Source of the DNA: Toxonevra muliebris
Lineage: Eukaryota > Arthropoda > Insecta > Diptera > Pallopteridae
NCBI GenBank assembly: GCA_963691655.1
Contig: OY829326.1
Coordinates: 72,781,235-72,845,234, forward strand
Direction of reading: 5' to 3'
DNA: 64,000 nucleotides
The notes under the pieces are model-generated. The model had not been told where the DNA came from and did no database searches. It worked only from the letters and a program-made list of their open reading frames with translations. This document shows positions 35,396 to 47,137 of the stretch, piece after piece. Every line of letters starts with the position of its first letter. The first letter of the stretch is position 1. Position numbers and translations under genes: made by a program.

Positions 35396-37090
35396 GATTA
35401 GTTTATTTCATGCAATATTTGCTCATTTGAGTGTCGGACTTTTGTAATCATAGTATGGGAAACGCGTTACGTGGCTTTATACTTTTCAATAGAAGACAAT
35501 TTGTTCCGATTTAATTTCATTGACTTCTTAAAGGGGACTTTGTTTGTGGCAGTGTATTTTTTGATATATTATTTTCTTTCTTCTACGAAATTTTGACTGG
35601 AATGTCCATAAATTTACATGGATATCGTATTCTAATTATAATAGGGGTATTTTACGCACTCTGTATATGAATCCTTTTTTAAGTTTTAGGGTTGTATTTG
35701 GATTGATTTAATGTAAAAAATGTGTAAAAAATAAATACATTTTTTTGATGTTTTTGACCCGCCTTGCAGTGATTTGGCAAATCTCTATTGGGCAAATCCA
35801 GCGTTACTTACGTTTCACCATTTGGTGTAAAATCATTTTTTCACCAATAATTATCAACTATTTTAAAAATCGGATAACGCAGTCGTATGTGTCTTATACT
35901 CTTGTACATGAATCAGCATAAACATATTTTCTATTATTATGTATGTGCTCTGAAGAAATTACGCTTATTAGTGCCGTTACTTACGTTTCCGCACAAAACA
36001 ACTATTTTGAGTATTCGATTTTGATATGTGAGATTCTGCGAATTGGTTAATGAAAATCAAAGAAGGAAAATTTTTTCATATAAATATATTTATCGACAGT
36101 AGAAATTCATAAAAAATTTTACTGTTTTGCTTGAATTAGTATATTTTTTTAATACATATTTGATTTGCCTAGCGTTACTTACGTTTCAAATTGTGTATTA
36201 CTGGTCTACAAATGAACATTTTTAGAAATGAGCTAGATAAAAGGGGGTCACTGAGTTCGAATCCGTGGTCTAATACACTGTGCTACATCGGAACTTGTTT
36301 TTATAGAGCACACAACCTTGAAATAATCGAACAAATAAAAAATAAAAACGAAGTTCGTTTGTTTAACAAAAGAAATTTAGATTTTAAAACAATTTTTGTT
36401 TATTTATTTCTTTTTTTAATTTCCACAGTGTATGTCGAATTCAGCGACCCCCTTTTAGCTCAAGAACCCTTGCTTTGCCCTACTAATTTTTGGCTGTAGA
36501 ACAGCGATAAGTCAGTTTTTGGTCATTTGTGGACATTTTTTGTTGCTCATTTTTCTGATACCACATACCAAAAAAAAAGAAGAAAATAACGTTACTTACG
36601 TTTCATTTTTAAATTAGAATTTTTCCCAAAAATAATTTAATTTTTGATCAATATAACTTCAATCTTTAAAAAAAAATCTAAGATGTGGTTTTATTTGATA
36701 AACTACTTTTGGAATTAAACAGCTTTTTGTATATTTTGCGTTACTTACGTTTCACACTTAAACAAAATTTTAAATTTATTTTTTGCACGGAAACGAAATA
36801 TTTAACACACTAAAATTTATGAACTCTTTGAATCTTTTTCTCGCTTTTTTTACTAGTAAACTTCGCTTGCGAGTAGCAACGCAAATTTAATAGTTTTCCC
36901 ACTTAAAAATTAGCAGTATTTTCAAAGTATTCCATGATTCCAAACTTTGTTTACAAAAGCAAATAAAATTTTGGTGTTTCCTTGATTTTATTTTTTTAAA
37001 TCGAATTTATTAATTAAATATGGTTTATTGTCTTCCATGTTAATATATTTTTAACCATTTATTTTGATATTTTTATTTTTACTTTTGGTT
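35396..37090 (+). repeat. Region with five exact copies of CGTTACTTACGTTTC
   Basis: The 15-mer CGTTACTTACGTTTC occurs at 35802-35816, 35975-35989, 36173-36187, 36590-36604 and 36739-36753, all on the + strand, in sequence that is otherwise not repeated. Three copies are extended to GCG at the left. No coding potential recognised. Possibly the interior or subterminal region of an unknown DNA transposon. Confidence 0.75.
36229..36470. repeat. Imperfect inverted repeat with about 135-bp spacer
   Basis: GAGCTAGATAAAAGGGGGTC at 36229-36248, continuing with ACTGAGTTCGAATCCG, is matched by the complement of about 36424-36466 (GAGCTAAAAGGGGGTCGCTG on the minus strand, then AATTCGACATACACTGTG). It lies among the CGTTACTTACGTTTC copies. 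Confidence 0.6.
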
Positions 37091-37109
37091 TCACTTTTCT
37101 GGAATTTAC

Positions 37110-37650
37110 CCCATAGCAAAAATTCAAAAAGTTCGTAATGTCAAAACCAAACAAATCTAATGTCATTTTAAAGATAATACTCCAACTAAAAAAAATAGCC
37201 GCTCAAAGTCGACAAATTTTTCGCAAATTCGATTTTAGTTTTTTTTGTCCGTTGAGTAAAAAACATCTGAAAATTAAATTTTTAATGAAACCGCTGAAAG
37301 TTTCAGTTTTGTATTATTTTTCAATTAAGATTTGAAAAGCTAAAAATGTTGTATTGTTTCTAAAATCAAGTATTTTTGAAAATCCATTAATGAAAACGGA
37401 CGAATTTTGGGAGAGAAAATCTAGAAAATATGTTAAAAAATGTTCCTGGATTTTTTCTCAATTTTAGAATGCACCTTTCTTTATTGGAATATGCAAAAAT
37501 ATCATCCGCTATCTTCCGCTTTCAGGAAATAATTCAATTTGAAAATAGATCTGAATAGGATTTTTTCGACAAAAATTTGTTTCATACTTTTTTTGTTAAC
37601 CCTAAAAGTATGCAATCATGCTGAGAAATGAATAAACGTGTAAAAAGTAC
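37110..37650 (+). repeat. Dispersed repeat, copy 2 of 2 (direct, see 23145-23765)
   Basis: Same-order blocks as copy 1; it lacks several short segments of copy 1 (for example the GGTGTAAGAGCAC region). Ends at AATGAATAAACGTG, as copy 1 does. Confidence 0.6.
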
Positions 37651-37659
37651 TTTCTTTTC

Positions 37660-39480
37660 AATACCGGGATTAGTTGCTATTATTATTTATTAAAATACGC
37701 TACATCATAAATAAAACGATTATGAGAATGCAGTGGCCTGAACTCTACTACGACTTATAACCTTTGGAGTCTATACACCCCACACATTTAATTTAGTTTT
37801 GATTTAAGATTTTTACCAATTTCTTCTCACACAACACGAAGCTTAGAGTTGTATTTACTTTGTTTGGATTTCCGAAATTACCCTTTAACTTCCGTTTACA
37901 TTTTACATCCTTCCGCTTGATGTCCTGCCGTACAATGTGAAATTAAAAACAGAATCTCCACTCGTATTTAATTCTGTGTCCATCAATGGCAACATTTGTT
38001 TCTCATACTAGATACTTCCACACAATTTTTTTTAAGCTTGTTACCATATCACAACCACAGCCTCAAAGTGTTGTCAAGCAGAAAAAACGCTTGACAAAAA
38101 CCAAAATTGTGGCTTCACTAAATAACCGCATTGATGCGGTGTTGAACGAAGTACACAAACGAACAATTTAACTGATTTCACTAACCTTAAACTGGGAGCA
38201 TGTATGGGTAGCTTCAAAGACAAAAAGTTGGTTGGTTAGTATTTTTTTTTTTTTTTTTTTTTTGATAGAAGGTTATGTATTGTGAATTTCCTTGCTTTTA
38301 TATCTGAAGAAAAAACTTTAAATTATTTTACTTAATGTAAATTGTGCTTTTTCAATAGATTCTGAGAGGTAGATTAAAGCATGAAAGTAAAAAAGTGTAA
38401 AGATTTTTCATTTTATAAATTTTATTATCATTATGCTATCAAATATTTTTAATAACTGTAATTTTTTTTTTATTAATTATTAATTAAATTAATTCATTAA
38501 AATTAAATATTTTCTTGTTGTGGTTATTTTATGAAATCAACAGAAATGGCAGTAAATATTCGTTGCTTAATTATGCGAAAATTTTTTATATGTCGTTGCA
38601 ATATTTGATGTGATAACATCTTTACTCGGGGCTGAAAGAAAATTTATAATGGAGTGAAATGATAGAAATTAAAATCAAATGTCACGTCGCACACTGGTCG
38701 AAATACCCAATTTTTATGACTTATTTCGAAGAAACATGCTTTCAAGAGTTTATGTTCAAAATTTCAAGTCAATCCGTGCAGTAGATCGTAAGCAGTGCTG
38801 CCGAATGTACTCCGATCGGAGTATTCGTACTCCGCTCAAATCTCAATCCTCCTGTCCTCCCCAATCGGAAAAAATCCTCCTATTTCATATTCTTGAATTT
38901 TTGAGTTGTATGCAAAATAAACGTAAATAAAACTAAATGTTTTCTGTTGCGTTATTTTCATTTTGTTTATGTCTGTGAAATATTTGTGTAAAAGTAATTG
39001 CCTATTTAAAAAATATCGATAAATTGTTTGCTGACTGTAACTGTTAATGCAGTAATGGTTGGTAAGGGAATGTTAGAAAAAATTATGAATCCAACTGGGT
39101 CCTTTCGATTGAGCTGGCTAAAAAATACCACAAATAACATCCTATGTTTTTATGTCCAGTTTTGTAAAGAGCGAAGAAATGTTAGTTTAAGTTTTTTATT
39201 CTTTATTGTTTTTTTATTTATTATTATTTACTAATTTTAATAATTTATATTGCACCAAAGAAGGAATATTTTGTTTTTATATGAATTTGTTTATTTTTCA
39301 TAACTTTTATATGACTAAATTTGTAACAGAAGCTTTCTATACATTATTGGAACTGTTAGCAATTATCTAAGTAATACTTAGCTAAAAACTTTTAAGACAT
39401 TTCGAAAAAGTTTAAACGTGATTTTCTCTGAATTATGTTTTTTGAAAAATGCCTTTGCGGTGACCGCGATATCTCAAAAA
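37660..39480. other. Non-coding stretch, no gene recognised
   Basis: T-run at about 38240-38262. A short block at 38690-38890 contains CAGTGCTGCCGAATGTACTC and the palindrome TACTCCGATCGGAGTA. It could be a hAT-like end but is not resolvable. Confidence 0.35.
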
Positions 39481-39481
39481 C

Positions 39482-40748
39482 TATTAGGAGTATGAATGTA
39501 TAAACTCGTCTTTTTTTCGTAATTTGGACATTTATTGTGAAAAAGTGCTTATAAATTTATTTTTTAAAGTATTGTCCATCGTTAGCCACAACCTTTTCCC
39601 ATCTTTCTGGTAGCATACGGATTCCGCGTCGAAAGAACTCCTCATCTTTTGAGGCTATCCACGAATCGACCCATTTTTTGAGTTCTTCGAAAGAACGGAA
39701 GTGCTGTTCAGCCAGGCCATGTGTCATCGATCGGAACAAGTGGTAATCAGAAGGAGCAATGTTTGGAGAATACGGTGGGTGGGGTACCACTTACCATTTC
39801 AGCGTTTCCAAGTATGTTTTTACTTGCCTTGCAACATGCGGCCGAGCATTGTCGTGCTGAAGAATAACTTCGTCGTGTCTATTCTCATATTCTGGCCTCT
39901 TATCCTTTAATGCTCGGCTCAAACACATCAATTGTAGTCGGTAGCGGTCGCCAGTGATGGTTTCATTCGGTTTCAACAGCTCATAATACACGACACCTTT
40001 CATTTCCCACCAAATACACAGCATGAGCTTGGATCCATGGATGTTTGGCTTTGCCGTTGATGTTGATGCATGTCCGGGCGGTCCCCATGATTTTTACGCT
40101 TTGGGTTATCGTAACGTATACACTTTTCATCGCCAGTCACAATACGATGCAGAAAACCCTTTCTTTTCTGTCGTTCAATCAGCAGTTCACATGTGAAAAA
40201 TCGTCGTTCGACGTCTCTCGGCTTCAATTCGTACAGCATCCAATTTTCTTACTTTTGAATCATTCCCAATGCTTTTAATCATTTAGAAATGGTCGATTGA
40301 TCAACTCCTAAAGATTCTGCAAGTTCTTGTTGCGTTTAACATGAATCTTCTTCCAGTAATGCCTTCAATTCTTCATCTTCGAACTTTTTCGGGTCGCCTG
40401 AACGTTCCCTGTCTTCAAATGGGCATACCACACCTGACACATTCTAACGTCTATAGCATAGTCAGGATAAGCTTCAGTGAGTAAACGATGTGCTTCAGTT
40501 GCGTTTTTCTTTAAATGGAAGAAGCAAATTAAAACTTCCCGCAAATGTTGTTTTGTTGGCACGAAATTCGACATTTTCAGCTATAGTAAAACACTTTTGT
40601 AAAATTATGAAAATTATTTGACAGATCAATTCTTATAGTATTTTTGGCGCTCTTCGAGATAGAATAGCTGTCAATGTCAAAAAAATGGCGCGTATGATAG
40701 ATATGAAGTTACTCACAATTACGAGTTTATACATTCATACTCCCAATA
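39482..40748 (-). mobile_element. Mariner element (mauritiana/Mos1 type), full length but broken
   Basis: 39484-40746 (1,263 bp) is bounded by inverted repeats starting TTAGGAGTATGAATGTATAA (left) and TTGGGAGTATGAATGTATAA (right, complement). Similarity runs to ACTCGT (26 bp, one mismatch), with TA on both sides (39482-39483, 40747-40748). Length and coding strand fit Mos1-type mariners. Confidence 0.9.
39557..40574 (-). pseudogene. Mariner transposase, frameshifted
   Basis: The minus strand from 40574 reads SNFVPTKQHLREVLICFFHL, strongly Mos1-like, then continues in other frames. Block 40239-40000 holds KGFLHRIVTGDEK with the first catalytic D; block 40024-39791 holds YYELLKPNETI and ILQHDNARPHVA with the second D; block 39790-39557 holds PYSPNIAPSDYHLF with the third D, then RWEKVVANDGQYF. 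All three catalytic aspartates (DD34D pattern) survive. At least three frame changes and a deletion between the N-terminal HTH and the first catalytic block break it. Confidence 0.85.
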
Positions 40749-40749
40749 C

Positions 40750-41740
40750 TAAAAAATATATAAATTTATAAAGCTTATGTAAAAATTTGGTCGGCTGAGC
40801 CGTTTGAAAGAAATCTTGCTCAACAACTTTGAAAATACAGTTTTGTGAAAAACGCGTTCAAAGTTTTAAAAGTTCTTTACACATAGTAAATTCGTCTTTA
40901 GAAATATGCATGTAACTTCAAGAATAGCTAGAAGGACACTTGGTTAGCGTGGATATGAGATGGTTAGAAGAGAATAGAAGTGAGCGCATTAAATCCTCCA
41001 TTCCGTTTACCTTTTGCGTGTATGATGCTGCCCAAAATTGCTTAAATCCTTATTTCGCAATTTCTGTGCTTCTTCTGACATCATGCCAATTGAGGGAGGG
41101 GCATTTTTTATGATGTCAGGTTTAATATTTACAAGCTGTAAAACTTTGTTGTCTTGGGTTTTAGAGGTAAAATTCGATAACGTTATGTTGCAGCTCTTCC
41201 ACTTTTCCACTACTTTACTTATAAAGCTTCTCGATTTTTTTTTTTTATTTCTCGGCACTGCTCCTCATCACACTTTATTTCGTTTATTATGTTATCAAAT
41301 ACGTGGGCTTTGGAAACATTCATTGTGCCTAAAAAATGCTATAACGAATAATCGGGGCAAGAACAGGCAAATCATTTTGGTCGTTTCACAATAACAACAA
41401 GCCAAGTTAATAAACAAAACAAGGATTGGGCCGGATCCGCTTGGATTCCAAAAGATGCACTCCACGAAACAACACTGGGTAATTAGGCTCCAAATTCTTT
41501 CAATGCACTTGCTGCAACGTATGTTACATTTGACAGCTAACAGCTGTGCGAATATTGAAAGCAAAACAAAAGTGAAAACGGTAATTTGCTCAGTGGAGTA
41601 CCAGTAATCGATACAATGCAAAACATTTATCGATTTAAAAGTTTTAAATTTCGAATTAAATGCCGCTACATCAGTGATTTCGACCAGTGTGCGTCAATGT
41701 CGTGTGAGGTTTCATATTATGTGTGAGTTTATAAGTGTGT
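40750..41740. other. Non-coding stretch with a decayed ORF of unknown element origin
   Basis: The minus-strand ORF 41258-41007 reads NAPPSIGMMSEEAQKLRNKDL then GQHHTRKR. I recall similar MSEEAxxxRNK motifs from anonymous repeat-linked ORFs in arthropods, but cannot name the element. The rest shows nothing recognisable. Confidence 0.35.
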
Positions 41741-41741
41741 G

Positions 41742-43560
41742 TTTTATTGGTCTCACTTGCATCGCTTATAATAACAAAACTCCATAATAGCCGCTGCCAA
41801 AATTCATGTCGCTATAGCCTACTTGTCTAGTGCGTCAGCAAGCAGACAGCCCACAAATTTCTTCATTACCTTTTGATGTGTAAACATTTTAGCTCACGGT
41901 ATGGGCAAAATTTCAAATGTGTAAAATGTAACAATAACTGTATCGTAAGATGTAAGATAACTGTAACGTCCAGTTCCCGTCTCGCTCACACTACTGCGCG
42001 GCATGACTGTGCTACTCTAAACAACAAAGAGAAGAAGAGAGGGAGAATTAAAATACGAGCGGAGTTTGTTTGTTTATGTTTCGATCAATTTACTCACACA
42101 TATATGTACATACGAAAACAAAATGTGTGTGTACATTTATTCGTGGCAGAATTATTTGTTGGTGTTAAACGTGTGGAGATCGACTATACCATACAAGCAG
42201 AGAAATCGCCGTAGCAAACACAAGCGTTTGATAGGTTTTGAATTCGGTTAGTTAGATTGGATTAAAATTCAATATTTTTTAAAATATAAAAACAATACAA
42301 AATGATAATAATAAAGAATCTAGGTTTCAATATATGTATAAACCAATTGTAGTAATAATGATAGCAAACCACGGCATTATAAAAATTTTGCTTTGTACAT
42401 TAACACTTTTTTTATCTATGTAAATAGCAAAAATGTTAAACAGAAAAAATCAAAGTTATTTATTATAAAATCACTTATTTACTTCAAAGTAAATACATTG
42501 ATTATTATTTTTATTAAATGCAGTTAAGGCAAATCTCTTTGCGGTGCTTTTAAAAAGTAGTGGAGTGACTGGTCACCCCTGTTGCTTTTCTAAGGTTAAA
42601 TTCGGAAAGCAATTATAGTCGCCTGAGAATTGATTTGGCGTATGTGGGTACAAATTCATATACCTATACGACGTTATGTAAAATTTTCAAATCTAAAAAA
42701 ATTTCAAATCGACAAGAAGAAAAACTTAAAGCGCGGAAAAAAAGATGCAATTGCAGTTGCGTATATGCGAGCATATCGTGCCCGATGCATTGAGTAAAAG
42801 AAAAATGATTCAACTACAACATATCATCCCTATTCACGATTTGGTGCAAATGCAAAATATTTCTGTTATCACAACAACAAATACATACGATATGGAACAA
42901 AAATTTGCATTTGCATTGATGAAAGGCCATTTGCAATTTATAGTGAACTGGGATATTACATAAATGTATATAAAAGATAATGATATCTAATAAATTTTTA
43001 AGTTTATAAAAGAATTCTTTTAATTTGAATTATTTACCTAAGCATATAGATTATACATCAAATCCCTATAAATGACTATACATATGTGAGCTTATGTATA
43101 TGGCATTCAGTTGGTTTAACTGTTTACACATCAAATTTCTTGCGTGCCTTGCACGCATCCATTGTTTTTTTTTTTTTTTAAAAAAAAGGTTCAATCCTTA
43201 CAAACTTAAAGCTTTTTTTTTAATTATAATAAATATTGTTTCTTTTTTATTTATTATTTACTGCTTTATTATATTATAAGTTGTCCTATTGATGAGAATT
43301 TTCCGGGTCAAACCTGTGGTTGAAACTCCGCATCGAGATCAAAGCACTTGTCAACTGAGCCATCCTAGCAAACCTACTTTTGCTGAAATTTGTTTCTTTT
43401 ATTCTTGCAATGTTTGCTGCACTAATTACTGCAAGAATGTGTAAGACATACAAAACTGAATGATTCAATCACGTTGCCTTTATTTATCATTATTTCTAAA
43501 AAATAAGCTAAAAATGTTGTTATTGTATTGGAGTTTCCATCAGCCCTACCTTGCAGGGAA
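41742..43560 (+). mobile_element. Convergent tRNA-like repeat, copy C (split by HINE copy 1)
   Basis: The left part 41742-41872 (CACTTGCATC, AACAAAACTCC, TATAGCCTACTTGTCTAGTGCG) and right part about 43300-43560 (ending TATTGGAGTTTCCATCAGCCC) match copies A and B at 45957-46740 and 47138-47912. The minus-strand tRNA-like box is at about 43304-43372 (ATGGCTCAGTTGACAAGTGC, later AGGTTTGACCCGG). Confidence 0.55.
41873..43160 (+). mobile_element. Helentron-associated (HINE/DINE-like) element, copy 1
   Basis: Starts TTTGATGTGTAAACA. The complement of the same sequence lies near the 3' end (43122-43136) and is followed at once by the hairpin GCGTGC-CTT-GCACGC (43142-43156). A 5' terminal inverted repeat repeated just before a 3' stem-loop, with T-rich flanks, is the layout described for Helentron-associated non-autonomous elements. 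A second, opposite copy at 48001-50030 fixes the ends. ORFs inside are by-products of conserved DNA. Confidence 0.65.
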
Positions 43561-43679
43561 AGTATATTATCACATCGTGTGACGAGTGCAGAAGGGACTT
43601 TATTTTAGTAGCTTGCAATATTTTCAATTCAGAGAAAATGTTAGACCCGGTGATATATAAAGGGTTTCCGATTAAGGAC

Positions 43680-44370
43680 ATAACAATTTTATCTATTAAT
43701 AAAACACAGAATTTTTTGAGATATTGAGTTCAAATTTATTGTGAGTGTAGTGCAAGCATTACATTTTATGAATGAAATTCGATTTCGGTCATATGACCAC
43801 CACGAGCCCGTTTACAGCGATCGATTCTTTGGACCCAATTTTCCACCTCTCTCGCATACATTTCGACTGGAACGTTGGCAATTTCGTATTTGATATTGTC
43901 TTTGAGCTCGTCTTAAGTTGCTGGCTTGTTGGCATAGACCAGTGACTTGATATAGCCCCATAAAAAGAAATCCAATGGCGTTAGATCGCATGAACGAGGC
44001 GGCCATTCCACCGGACCATTTCTCGTGATAACACGTTCACCGGATTTGCCTTTAAATAAATCGATTGTGACGCGTGCTGTGTGGCTAGTGGCACCGTTTT
44101 GTTAAAACCACATATCGTTGATGTCAAGTTCATCCAATTCTGGCCACAAATAATCTTCCAACATTACACGATAGCGTTCTCCATTGACGGTAACATGACG
44201 GTATTACGACCGAAAATTGGAGTAAGCGCTCTTAAAGTGGCGACCACCGACCCAGAATTTCGGTAGGAATTTTTAATAATTTCCAAACGTTGCTGGTTCG
44301 TGAACTTAACCATGATGAAAATGTTGACTTTAACTAACCTTTTGACATTGACAGTTCATTAAAAAGTTTA
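43680..44370 (-). mobile_element. Internally deleted mariner/Tc1-type relic
   Basis: The minus strand from about 44312 reads MVKFTNQQRLEIIKNSYRNS, then after a large internal deletion a C-terminal catalytic part. The latter includes VMLEDYLWPELDELDI, NGATSHTARV, then PVEWPPRSCDLTPLDFFLWG and the end HMTEIEFHS near 43770. Two stops and one frameshift. It belongs to a lineage different from the Mos1-type element at 39.5 kb (WPPRSxDLTPLDFFLWG signature). Confidence 0.65.
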
Positions 44371-44587
44371 AATGTGCGTTCATATATATAGATACGAAAT
44401 TGCTATGTTCCTAATGGAAAAAACTTTAGTAGAAAATTTAAAAATACCTTTAATATCGGATGGCCCGGGGCTAACCACTGTTTTGCTTTCCCTCCTTTTT
44501 CTTTAATAGGACCTATTCATATCAGTTATACTCTTAAGAACCCAGAATTATCGCACTCACCAACACAAAGAAAACGAGTTTCGAATT

Positions 44588-44874
44588 CAGTGGAATCTCG
44601 GAATTTCAAGTAGTTTGTTCTTGGGCTACTTAAGAATTCCGAAATCTGGATAGCCGTTACATTTATTAATTATTTTTCTAAGCTTCATAATCGTTTTAAT
44701 TAATTGTAAAAACACTAAAAACGAGAAGAATAACCGAACAAAAATTAATTCCAAATCGACTCAGAAAATTTAAGTCAAATCTTAAGATTTTTGGAAGTTA
44801 TAGACCAGTCAAAAATTGCTTAAGTTTTCTGGACAATTAAAATTTCCGGACTTAAGAATTCCGAGCGTCCACTG
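44588..44874. mobile_element. Pogo-like MITE
   Basis: The ends CAGTGGAATCTCGGAATTTC (44588) and the complement of the right end, CAGTGGACGCTCGGAATTC (44874 leftward), are inverted with few mismatches. The CAGTxxACGCTCG pattern is typical of pogo/Tigger-type termini. TA duplication not clear. Non-coding. Confidence 0.6.
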
Positions 44875-44994
44875 CAGTAAATTTAGTTAGATCGCTGAAA
44901 GAAAAATACATAGCCTGGCATTTTTTAATTTTACATCAGTTTTTTTTTACTCCAGTGTACCCAAATCTGACAATTGTAGTGAAATAAAAAAAAC

Positions 44995-45319
44995 TACAGT
45001 TAACGCTCGAAACCGTGAACTAATAAAAACCAAGGGTAGTCACGTTTAAGAGATTGCTCACGTTTGCGATTGTTGAAAAAAATAACGGAAACTTTATGAT
45101 CTTACCAGAGAATTATCTTCACCTTAAATATTACCTTTTCTTTTAAACATATGTAGAGGGCTCCCAAGATTATTAAAATCATGAAAATTTATACACAATT
45201 TCTAAGAAATTTTGTTCACGTTTTAGAGCTTTCAGACTTTCGTTCACGTTTTAGAATATTCAATTGAGAAAAATTTTTTTCACGTTAGTGGATGTTCACA
45301 TTATCGAACGTTGACTGTA
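44995..45319. mobile_element. Pogo-like MITE with TA duplication
   Basis: 44997-45317 (321 bp). The left end CAGTTAACGCTCGAAACCGT and the complement of the right end CAGTCAACGTTCGATAATGT are inverted, continuing into GTGAAC. TA lies on both sides (44995-44996 and 45318-45319). TTCACGTTTTAGA repeats lie inside. A related copy is at about 50279-50742. Confidence 0.75.
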
Positions 45320-45830
45320 TCTTGATTATTTCCCATCAGAAAAAATTGGTTTGCTCAGTGATTAGAATATTTGCTATGTCAGACAGAATCTCAATAACCA
45401 ATCTCAAATATTTTATTTTAAGTTTGAAGGCTTAATTTTTGATTATAATTATATTTACACAAATATAAGTATCAAAAAAATTAAATAATACAAAAATAAA
45501 TATCGAAAAAAAGAGAATATGTTGTGGTTCCTAAAGTTCTCCCAGAAGTGCTGCTTTTCCATTTCCATGTAGCTTAATGTCACCGGTTCATCTAATGAAA
45601 GCAAATTATATGCCGTTTAAAGACACGGGTTAACTGTTGCCATGCAAACGCTCCAGTGCAGCTCTTCAAGCGCTCTTCCTTTCCCGCTGGGAGCACAAGC
45701 ACATGTACTCCCATACACCCATACCTAACATTGCACTGATAGAATATTTATATGTTCACATGTGTTACCAACCCCAACAAACGCCAACGAAATGTGTTTA
45801 TGATTTTTCGATTAAAATTTGTTAATTGTT

Positions 45831-46886
45831 ACACTGAGGGAAAAAATGCTGTTATATCAAACGGAAAGGATATAAAACCAACAGATTTTGCTGTTAAATC
45901 CCATCCAAAAGTGAATTCTGTTACATTAACAGACAATGTGCTGTTGATTTGAAAAACAAAACTATAAAATAGTAGCAGCCAAAATTCTTCACGCTATAGC
46001 CTAGTTGTCTAGTGCGCAAGCAAGCACGTAGCCACTTGTGGCCAAAGTTCAAATAGTTCAAATCCCACAAATTTCTTATTACATTTTTTTTTTAAATTAA
46101 ATTTCAAAATAAAAAAAAAAAAGTTTATTTTTGAATTAGTTTTTATTTTGGTTTTCTGTTCAATGTATTCAATTTATTTTTTTATTTATTATTATCGTTT
46201 TAAATTATTTTTTCTTGAATTGCTTTTTCCCAGGCTCGAACCTGCGTCCGAAAACTTTCGCGTATTGACTGTCGAACAACGCGCTTACCAACTGTGCCAA
46301 TTTTGTTTGTTTTTCTCTTTCAATATTTCGAGCATTAATTACTGTTTTTTAACTCTTTGAGGCACACGATTTTCAAGAAAATATAAACTCCAGTTGCACA
46401 GAATTTTTTTTGGTTTATAGCATTGACAACTGAATGAGAAACTGTAGATAAAATGTTAAACTATATGACTATAAGTAATTTCAACTTTTCGAAGTGGGTT
46501 AAAACATATCCCACCATGCATAAGCAACTAAGCAAAAGTTGGGACAATTTATACCCTACCTAACCTTAAAGAGCTAAATATGCAAGAGAGAGTAAGATAT
46601 ACAAATTTGAAATATTCAATCAGGCTGTCTTTGTTTATCATTATTTCTAAAAATAGACCGTATAAATTTATGAAATTGTGTTAGTGAAAATCAAAAATGT
46701 TGTTACTGTATTGGAGTTTCCATTAGTCCTGTCTGGCAGAATTATGAACTAAATATTCAACAGATAACGACAAACAAAAATTGCCAATACAAAATAAAAA
46801 ACTGTTGAACCAAATAAATTGCGTTCAATACAACACATTTTCTTAACAACAGCAATGAACTGTTAAAATCACAGTTTTCTCGGTGT
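45831..46886. mobile_element. MITE-like element with CTGTTA-rich interior, carrying nested repeat copy A
   Basis: The ends ACACTGAGGGAAAAAATGCT (45831) and the complement of 46871-46886 (ACACCGAGAAAACTGT) are partly inverted. The flanking interiors on both sides (45840-45955 and 46745-46870) share CTGTTA/AACAG motifs. The tRNA-like repeat copy A sits between them. Confidence 0.45.
45957..46740 (+). mobile_element. Convergent tRNA-like repeat, copy A
   Basis: The + strand tRNA-like box pair is TAGCCTAGTTG (45997-46007) and GTTCAAATCCC (46056-46066). The minus-strand pair is TGGCACAGTTGGTAAGCGC (46281-46299) and GGTTCGAGCCTGGG (46229-46242). The two promoters face each other across an AT-rich 170-bp spacer. 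Then follows a 440-bp body ending TATTGGAGTTTCCATTAG. Subterminal AAACTCC-type inverted motifs occur at both ends. Confidence 0.65.
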
Positions 46887-47137
46887 ACACGTTACGTTGT
46901 TGTCGTTATTGTAACATCCGGTTACCGTGTGTAAGTGTGTGTTTAACCTGTAACCGAACGGATATGAACTCATACCCACCCCTGCTAGAACACTATTGCT
47001 TATTTGATGTGTTATTTAATCACTTCGCCTTAGCTTATACACAACAATGGGAAAAATATAAGGGAAAGTTACTATACGTGTGATTTTGTATCCCTTTCTT
47101 ACACACATGATTTTCGTTACTATTAAATATATATGTA

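Noticed and set aside
36191..36499. Small gene on the plus strand
   Set aside because: Low-complexity AT-rich reading inside the inverted repeat region.
38805..38824. Regulatory operator at the palindrome TACTCCGATCGGAGTA
   Set aside because: A single palindrome in a probable repeat fragment; no gene nearby.
41873..42214. Conserved protein gene shared by 41873-42214 (+) and 49681-50028 (-)
   Set aside because: The open frames are conserved only because the whole repeat is; the protein has no family features and the frame starts inside the element terminus.
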